A stretch of DNA of 10,109 nt, taken from Synergistaceae bacterium (lineage in GTDB: Bacteria > Synergistota > Synergistia > Synergistales > Synergistaceae). Positions 5,933-10,109 of this stretch are shown in pieces (position 1 is the first letter of the stretch; each line of letters starts with the position of its first letter). Where the stretch lies: positions 1-10,109 of the forward strand of contig JAUNNW010000045.1 in the NCBI GenBank assembly GCA_030531285.1, given 5' to 3'. The notes under the pieces are model-generated. The model did not search any database. It had not been told where the DNA came from and saw only the letters and a program-made list of their open reading frames with translations. Both the position numbers and the translations under genes were made by a program.

Positions 5933-7306
5933 ATGGAAAAAAACAAATTGCGCAACATTCCCAAAGTAGATCAGGTGCTTGCCTGTGATGAGTTGGCAGA
6001 CTGCTTTGAGAATACGGAAAGAGAAATTGTTATCAATAATGTGCGAACGGTGCTTGACGAAATGCGCGCAGAGATAATCGCAGGCGAAAAAACGGAAATT
6101 TCGCCGGTTATCGCGGCAAAACGCGCGGCAGAAAAAATAAAAAGCGCGGACATTCCGAGCCTCAGAAAAGTAATAAACGCCACAGGCATAGTTCTGCATA
6201 CCAATCTTGGCAGAGCAAGACTTTCGCAAAAAGCAGCCAAAAACGCTCTTGAAATTGCCGTTTCCTATTCCACGCTTGAATATGATCTCAAAAGCGCAGC
6301 GCGCGGAAGCAGACATGACCATATCGCAAAACTAATCTCACAGATTACCGGCGCCGAAGACGCTGTCGTTGTCAACAACAACGCTGCCGCTACGCTGCTG
6401 TGCCTTGCCGCACTGTTCAAAGGCAAAGAAGTGCTGGTATCTCGCGGAGAGTCGGTCGAAATCGGAGGAGCATTCAGGATTCCGGAGATTATGGCGCTTT
6501 CCGGAGCAATTCTGAAAGACGTCGGCACCACCAACAAAACGCACCTTTATGACTACGAAAGAGCCGTTTCAAGAAAAACAGGAGCTATTTTGAAAGTCCA
6601 TACAAGCAATTACCGCGTTATAGGTTTTCAGGAAGACGTTCCTCTCCGTCAGCTTGCGGCACTGGCGACGGCAAAGAAACTTCCGCTGATTTACGATATG
6701 GGCAGCGGACTTATGGTTGATTTGCGCGAGTACGGCATAGACGAGCCTAACGTTGAAAACGCGTTTGAAAACGGCGCGGACATCGTTCTGTTCAGCGGAG
6801 ACAAACTGCTTGGAGGTCCTCAGGCGGGAATAATTGCCGGAAAAAAGAAATATATTGACATTATTAAGAAAAACCAGTTGGCAAGACCGCTCAGAGTTGA
6901 TAAAATAACACTTGCGGCGCTTGAAAGCACCTTTAGAAGTTACAGGGACAAGAAACAGGCGCTTTCAGAGATACCTGTGCTTGCAATGCTTACCGCTCCA
7001 ATTGACAAAATCAGGGACAAGGCGGAGAAATTCGCGGTCAGTCTCGGGAAACTGAAAGCAGACATCGCCGTACAGGAAGAAACGGGAAGAATAGGCGGCG
7101 GGGCTGCGCCCATGTTTGACTTAAAAAGCTGGGCTGTTTCAGTTGTCCCGAAAGAAATATCGGTTGACAAACTCGAACGCGCTCTGATAGACTGGGAGAC
7201 GCCGATAATAGCAAGGATAAGCGAAGAAAAGCTTCTGCTTGACATGCGGACTGTATTGGACAGCGAGCTTGCCGCGGTGCGCGAAGCGCTGAAAGAACTG
7301 TTGTAA
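5933..7306 (+). CDS. selA: L-seryl-tRNA(Sec) selenium transferase
   Basis: SelA, a cytosolic PLP enzyme that converts Ser-tRNA-Sec to Sec-tRNA-Sec using selenophosphate. At 457 residues it has the usual length of bacterial SelA (E. coli about 463) and is the full form, not a short SelA-like paralogue. The N-terminal domain begins LRNIPKVDQVLACDEL, typical for tRNA-Sec binding. The core shows VINATGIVLHTNLGRARLS, GSRHDHIAKLISQITGAEDA, VVNNNAAATLLCL, SRGESVEIGGAFRIPEIM, the HTSNYRVIGF block and FSGDKLLGGPQAGI with the PLP lysine K291. The C-terminus keeps GRIGGGAAP. It starts 1 nt after the lysR stop, with AGGCGG upstream as a moderate Shine-Dalgarno sequence, and is probably cotranscribed with lysR and with selC, which begins 11 nt after its stop. 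Confidence 0.97.
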   Translation: MEKNKLRNIPKVDQVLACDELADCFENTEREIVINNVRTVLDEMRAEIIAGEKTEISPVIAAKRAAEKIKSADIPSLRKVINATGIVLHTNLGRARLSQKAAKNALEIAVSYSTLEYDLKSAARGSRHDHIAKLISQITGAEDAVVVNNNAAATLLCLAALFKGKEVLVSRGESVEIGGAFRIPEIMALSGAILKDVGTTNKTHLYDYERAVSRKTGAILKVHTSNYRVIGFQEDVPLRQLAALATAKKLPLIYDMGSGLMVDLREYGIDEPNVENAFENGADIVLFSGDKLLGGPQAGIIAGKKKYIDIIKKNQLARPLRVDKITLAALESTFRSYRDKKQALSEIPVLAMLTAPIDKIRDKAEKFAVSLGKLKADIAVQEETGRIGGGAAPMFDLKSWAVSVVPKEISVDKLERALIDWETPIIARISEEKLLLDMRTVLDSELAAVREALKELL

Positions 7307-7317
7307 CAATTAAATAC

Positions 7318-7414
7318 GGAGGCAGATAGGTGCTGGTGTGCCTTCCGGTCTTCAAAACCGGCGCGGGTGGTTAAGAGCCGTCTGGGTGAGTTCGATTCTC
7401 ACATGCCTCCGCCA
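7318..7414 (+). tRNA. selC: tRNA-Sec (anticodon UCA), CCA encoded
   Basis: A 97-nt selenocysteine tRNA. Acceptor 7318-7325 pairs with 7403-7410, followed by discriminator G7411 and encoded CCA (7412-7414). The D-stem has six pairs with a 4-nt loop (AGGUGC-UGGU-GUGCCU), as expected for tRNA-Sec. The anticodon arm is CCGGU-CUUCAAA-ACCGG, with UCA at 7352-7354 reading UGA. There is a long variable arm (GGUGGUU-AAG-AGCCGUC) and a T-arm GUGAG-UUCGAUU-CUCAC (7386-7402). The 8+5 acceptor/T layout fits bacterial tRNA-Sec, except that the eighth acceptor pair is G7325 opposite A7403, a mismatch. It begins 11 nt after selA and is probably cut out of the selA transcript. It is the adaptor charged with Ser, converted by SelA and delivered by SelB. 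Confidence 0.97.
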
Positions 7415-7421
7415 GAAATTT

Positions 7422-7446
7422 AAGCGCAGATCTTTGCGCTTTTTTC
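7422..7446 (+). terminator. Rho-independent terminator after selC
   Basis: AAGCGCA (7422-7428) pairs perfectly with TGCGCTT (7435-7441) around a 6-nt loop, and a run of T follows (TTTTTTCTTTC). It starts 8 nt after the CCA of selC, so the lysR-selA-selC transcript should end here. selB, whose start is 45 nt further on, therefore needs read-through or a promoter of its own; I see no convincing promoter between 7447 and 7480. Confidence 0.85.
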
Positions 7447-7490
7447 TTTCTTCATACAAATTTACAAAATCCTTCACGGGGTGATGCAAA

Positions 7491-9398
7491 TTGAACAACG
7501 TAATAGTCGGAACCGCAGGACACGTTGACCACGGCAAAACCAGTCTGATAAAGGCTTTGACCGGAATAAACGCGGACAGGCTTAAAGAAGAACAGAAGCG
7601 CGGCATCACAATAGAGCTGGGCTTTGCCGATATGCGTACGCCCGATGGCGTGGACATCGGTATCATTGACGTTCCCGGACATGAAAAATTCATAAAAAAT
7701 ATGCTTGCCGGAATAGGCGGCATAGACATGGTGCTGCTTGTCGTTGCCGCAGACGAAGGCGTTATGCCTCAAACGGTTGAACATCTTGACATTATGAGCC
7801 TTCTTAACATTAAAAAAGGGATAATAGTCATCACAAAGACAGATATTGTCGAACCCGGATTTGTTGAACTTGTGGAAGAAGACATACGTGAGGCGGTAAA
7901 AGGGACGTTTCTTGAAGAAGCGCCGGTAAGAGCTGTGTCCGCAGTTAAGGGAGAGGGAATAGACGAACTGAGACAGCTGATTTACGACTATGCCAAAGAA
8001 ACGGGCAGCAGAAACAACAACCCTGCGCTGCTTCGTATTCCGATAGACAGAGTGTTCACAATTTCAGGCTTTGGCACGGTTATAACAGGCACTTTGACCG
8101 AAGGTATGATAAAAACAGGGCAGGATATTATGATATATCCGCAGGGTATATCCGCAAAAGTACGCAATTTGCAGGTTCACGGGCAGATGGTGGATGCTGC
8201 CTATGCGGGACAAAGAACGGCTGTTAATCTCCAGAACGTCAAAAAAGAGGAAATTTCCCGCGGCAACGTGCTTGCTGCCTGCGAAAGTTTGGAACCGTCG
8301 CTGATGGCAGATGTAAAACTATGTCTGCTCGCTGACTCCAAACGCGTGGTTAAAAACGGAGCGAGACTGCATTTTTATTACGGTTCAGAAGAGACGCTGT
8401 GCAAAGCCGTGCTTTTTGAAACACAGCAGCTTGAACCCGGAAAAAGCTGCTACGCGCAGTTGCGTTTTGAGAATGCTGTCGTGCTGAAGCAGGGAGACCC
8501 ATTCGTTGTGCGCTACTATTCCCCGCTTGAAACCATAGGAGGAGGAGTTGTACTTAATCCTAACGCGCCGAAACACAAATCAACAGACAACGAAACGGCT
8601 GCTGCCCTGAAAGTGCGCGAAAACGGAGACGACATTGGCCGGTTGGAGCAACTGATTAAAGACGGAAGCGCCTCGTTTGTCCCGCTGTCCTCAATCGCTG
8701 GGCAGCTTGGGCTGACAGACGCTGAAGTGCAGGAACACGCAAAAAAACTTCTGTTTGCAGGAAAAGCCGTAAAACTCACGGATACGATTTTTGTTCACAG
8801 TGTTTATACGAATATGCTTGCCGGCTGCGCTGCCAAATTGCTGCGGGAATACCACGCGAAAAATCCCCTGCTTGCGGGAATGTTCAAAGAAGAATTCAAA
8901 AACAAACTGGCAGGCTTGGCAAAAATCAAAAACACAAAATGCCTTGAAGCGATTATACGATTCCTTGCCGATACGGGAGCTGTGAAAATGGGAGTCAATT
9001 CCGTAAGCGCGCCCGATTTTAAAGTTGTGTACAGCAAGTCGCAGCTCAAAGCAATGGAAAAACTAAAGCAATATTATGCAGACTGCGGCTGCGAAGCGCC
9101 GGAACTTGACGACGCAATAAGAGATTTTACAAACAAACAGGAAGGGCGGCATCTTCTGCTTGCAATGGAAGCGGAAGGCATACTGACGCGTCTTAGCGGA
9201 AACAGCTACATCAGTACAGACGTTCTGGCAAAAATAATTGAAACAATAAAAAGCGGTCTTGCCGAAAACGGCAGCATAACACTTGCCGAAGTGCGCGACA
9301 AACTCGGTACGTCACGCAAATACGCGTTGCAGATACTTGAATACTGCGACAGAATCAAGCTGACAAGACTCGACGGCGAAAGCCGTGTACTGTATTAA
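7491..9398 (+). CDS. selB: Selenocysteine-specific translation elongation factor
   Basis: SelB, the GTPase that binds Sec-tRNA-Sec and the mRNA SECIS hairpin and brings them to the ribosome. The 635-residue length is normal. GTPase motifs: GHVDHGKT (10-17), RGITIELGFA (38-47), DVPGH (60-64), TKTD (115-118; TKxD in place of the common NKxD) and SAVKG (150-154). EF-Tu-like domains II and III follow (PIDRVFTISGFGTVITGTL from about 184, RYYSPLETIGGG at 341-352). The C-terminal part from about residue 380 holds the winged-helix repeats that bind the SECIS, ending with TSRKYALQILEYCDRIKLTR. The start is TTG at 7491, preceded by GGGGTG about 8 nt upstream; an in-frame TGA at 7482 excludes a longer protein, and a nearby ATG at 7484 is out of frame. 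It lies downstream of the selC terminator. Confidence 0.97.
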   Translation: MNNVIVGTAGHVDHGKTSLIKALTGINADRLKEEQKRGITIELGFADMRTPDGVDIGIIDVPGHEKFIKNMLAGIGGIDMVLLVVAADEGVMPQTVEHLDIMSLLNIKKGIIVITKTDIVEPGFVELVEEDIREAVKGTFLEEAPVRAVSAVKGEGIDELRQLIYDYAKETGSRNNNPALLRIPIDRVFTISGFGTVITGTLTEGMIKTGQDIMIYPQGISAKVRNLQVHGQMVDAAYAGQRTAVNLQNVKKEEISRGNVLAACESLEPSLMADVKLCLLADSKRVVKNGARLHFYYGSEETLCKAVLFETQQLEPGKSCYAQLRFENAVVLKQGDPFVVRYYSPLETIGGGVVLNPNAPKHKSTDNETAAALKVRENGDDIGRLEQLIKDGSASFVPLSSIAGQLGLTDAEVQEHAKKLLFAGKAVKLTDTIFVHSVYTNMLAGCAAKLLREYHAKNPLLAGMFKEEFKNKLAGLAKIKNTKCLEAIIRFLADTGAVKMGVNSVSAPDFKVVYSKSQLKAMEKLKQYYADCGCEAPELDDAIRDFTNKQEGRHLLLAMEAEGILTRLSGNSYISTDVLAKIIETIKSGLAENGSITLAEVRDKLGTSRKYALQILEYCDRIKLTRLDGESRVLY

Positions 9399-9409
9399 AA
9401 TTTACAGCC

Positions 9410-9438
9410 TTGCAGTTGTAATCCGAATATGATACACT
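9410..9438 (+). promoter_or_regulatory. Promoter of the 149-aa gene
   Basis: TTGCAG (9410-9415) and TACACT (9433-9438) are spaced 17 bp apart, and TGA precedes the -10 (extended -10). The stretch ATATGATACACT (9427-9438) is 11/12 identical to the -10 region of the desulfurase-lysR-selA operon (3794-3805). A 7-bp inverted repeat GCCTTGC/GCAAGGC (9407-9413 with 9446-9452) brackets the promoter. A short hairpin CTTGC-CGCC-GCAAG (9437-9450) lies at the expected start site. Confidence 0.55.
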
Positions 9439-9496
9439 TGCCGCCGCAAGGCAGTAATTCTAATGTCGGAATAATTCAGAGAGGGAGTGTTGCATT

Positions 9497-9946
9497 GTGG
9501 TGAAACTTGAGTGGAACAGAATCAACGGAGCAAAAATTATTGACAAACAGGCGGAAGGCGCGGCATACATTGCATTTGAAAACGATGAAAACACAGGCTT
9601 TGTATTCAATATGCTTGTTGCCGATACAAACGAAATCGAAGCTCTGTCAGACGCTTTCCGCGTGTTCTACGGATACGCGCAGTATTATCTTCAGATGAGC
9701 AATGCCGATATGCTTCAGCACGGACTTGACGACCTTGACGGAAAAGGCTGGATTATTGATGCGGATTGCGCCGGAATTCGGCTGCTTTCAAAAAACAATT
9801 CCTGCGGAGTGACGGCGCTGACAAAGTCAGACGACAAATACGCGCAGAAAATCAACCTGTTTCTGTCAAAAGTGGAAACAGAAGCACAGATGAACGATAT
9901 TCTTTGCAGCCTCGGCGATGCCGGCGGAATGGCATTTATGTTTTAG
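9497..9946 (+). CDS. Uncharacterised small soluble protein
   Basis: I do not recognise this 149-residue protein. It looks like a real gene: it fills its interval, its codon use resembles its neighbours, and it has GAGGGAG about 9 nt before a GTG start (GTG GTG at 9497 and 9500), a promoter upstream and a strong terminator downstream. It is acidic and has no signal peptide or membrane segment. The N-terminal half reads as alternating strands (EGAAYIAFENDENTGFVFNM), followed by a Tyr-rich helix (FRVFYGYAQYYLQM, 55-67 region). Three cysteines (C91, C103, C137) are present without a clear CxxC pair. The C-terminus GDAGGMAFMF is hydrophobic. It appears to be a single-gene unit next to selB. A role linked to selenium is suggested only by position and a similar promoter. 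Confidence 0.75.
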   Translation: MVKLEWNRINGAKIIDKQAEGAAYIAFENDENTGFVFNMLVADTNEIEALSDAFRVFYGYAQYYLQMSNADMLQHGLDDLDGKGWIIDADCAGIRLLSKNNSCGVTALTKSDDKYAQKINLFLSKVETEAQMNDILCSLGDAGGMAFMF

Positions 9947-9965
9947 AGGTTGAATGAAAACGTCA

Positions 9966-10000
9966 AACAGCCGGAGGATTATGCCTCCGGCTGTTGTTTT
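9966..10000 (+). terminator. Rho-independent terminator after the 149-aa gene
   Basis: A perfect 12-bp stem, AACAGCCGGAGG (9966-9977) with CCTCCGGCTGTT (9984-9995), closes a 6-nt loop and is followed by GTTTT. It begins 19 nt after the TAG stop. The T tail is only on the plus-strand side, so it should act for plus-strand transcripts. From here to the right edge (10001-10109) I see no gene or clear signal; the stretch is AT-rich and may be the leader of the next gene. Confidence 0.88.
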
Positions 10001-10109
10001 ACCGACAGCTGCGCAAAACGCAAATCTTGAGTAAAATAAAAATGCACGAAAAATGGAAAACAAATGCAAAAATCGGCGGGGTATTACAAATACGAAAAGT
10101 TATGAACAT

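Overview
This window is a compact bacterial selenium-metabolism locus. It carries the complete selenocysteine (Sec) decoding set: selA, selC (tRNA-Sec), selB and selD. Around these sit genes repeatedly associated with selenium use: a YedE-type transporter, a TusA-like protein, a DUF3343 putative Se/S carrier, a class V cysteine desulfurase-like enzyme and a LysR regulator. The families, the moderate GC content, the GTG and TTG starts and the strong Shine-Dalgarno sequences suggest an anaerobe such as a Bacillota (Clostridia-like) or Synergistota member. That assignment is an inference; the window contains no taxonomic marker.

Layout. Positions 1-480 hold no convincing gene. Their left part is dense in overlapping inverted repeats and may encode or belong to a structured RNA. 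Positions 481-3653 form a tightly packed minus-strand operon, read from right to left: yedE, a tusA-like gene, DUF3343, selD, and a metallo-beta-lactamase hydrolase. Gaps are 2 nt and one junction is a 4-nt ATGA overlap. A promoter (TTGCTT-17-TAAAAT) lies upstream of yedE. The region 3654-3886 is a divergent control region. Positions 3887-7414 form a plus-strand operon: cysteine desulfurase-like gene, LysR regulator, selA, then selC encoded 11 nt after selA and followed by a strong terminator. selB follows from a TTG start, and then an unrecognised 149-aa gene with its own promoter and a 12-bp terminator hairpin.

The main correction a reader should take away is that selD is itself a selenoprotein gene. 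Its true start is at 2132 and it reads through an in-frame UGA at 2091-2093. The residue falls exactly at the catalytic G-(C/U)-x-x-K position, and a hairpin with bacterial SECIS geometry follows. A simple ORF call starts at 2090 and loses the active site.

How the genes work together (family knowledge plus inference): YedE probably imports a selenium (or sulfur) species. The desulfurase-like enzyme, TusA-like protein and DUF3343 protein probably mobilise or carry reduced selenium. SelD converts it to selenophosphate. SelA uses selenophosphate to convert Ser-tRNA-Sec (selC) to Sec-tRNA-Sec, and SelB delivers this to UGA codons with a SECIS. The LysR protein probably controls one or both divergent promoters. 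Except for selD, no selenoprotein gene was found inside the window. I see no insertion sequence, phage gene, CRISPR array or rRNA. The biology is mostly known selenium machinery; the less explained parts are the 149-aa gene, the MBL-fold gene and the left-end structured region.
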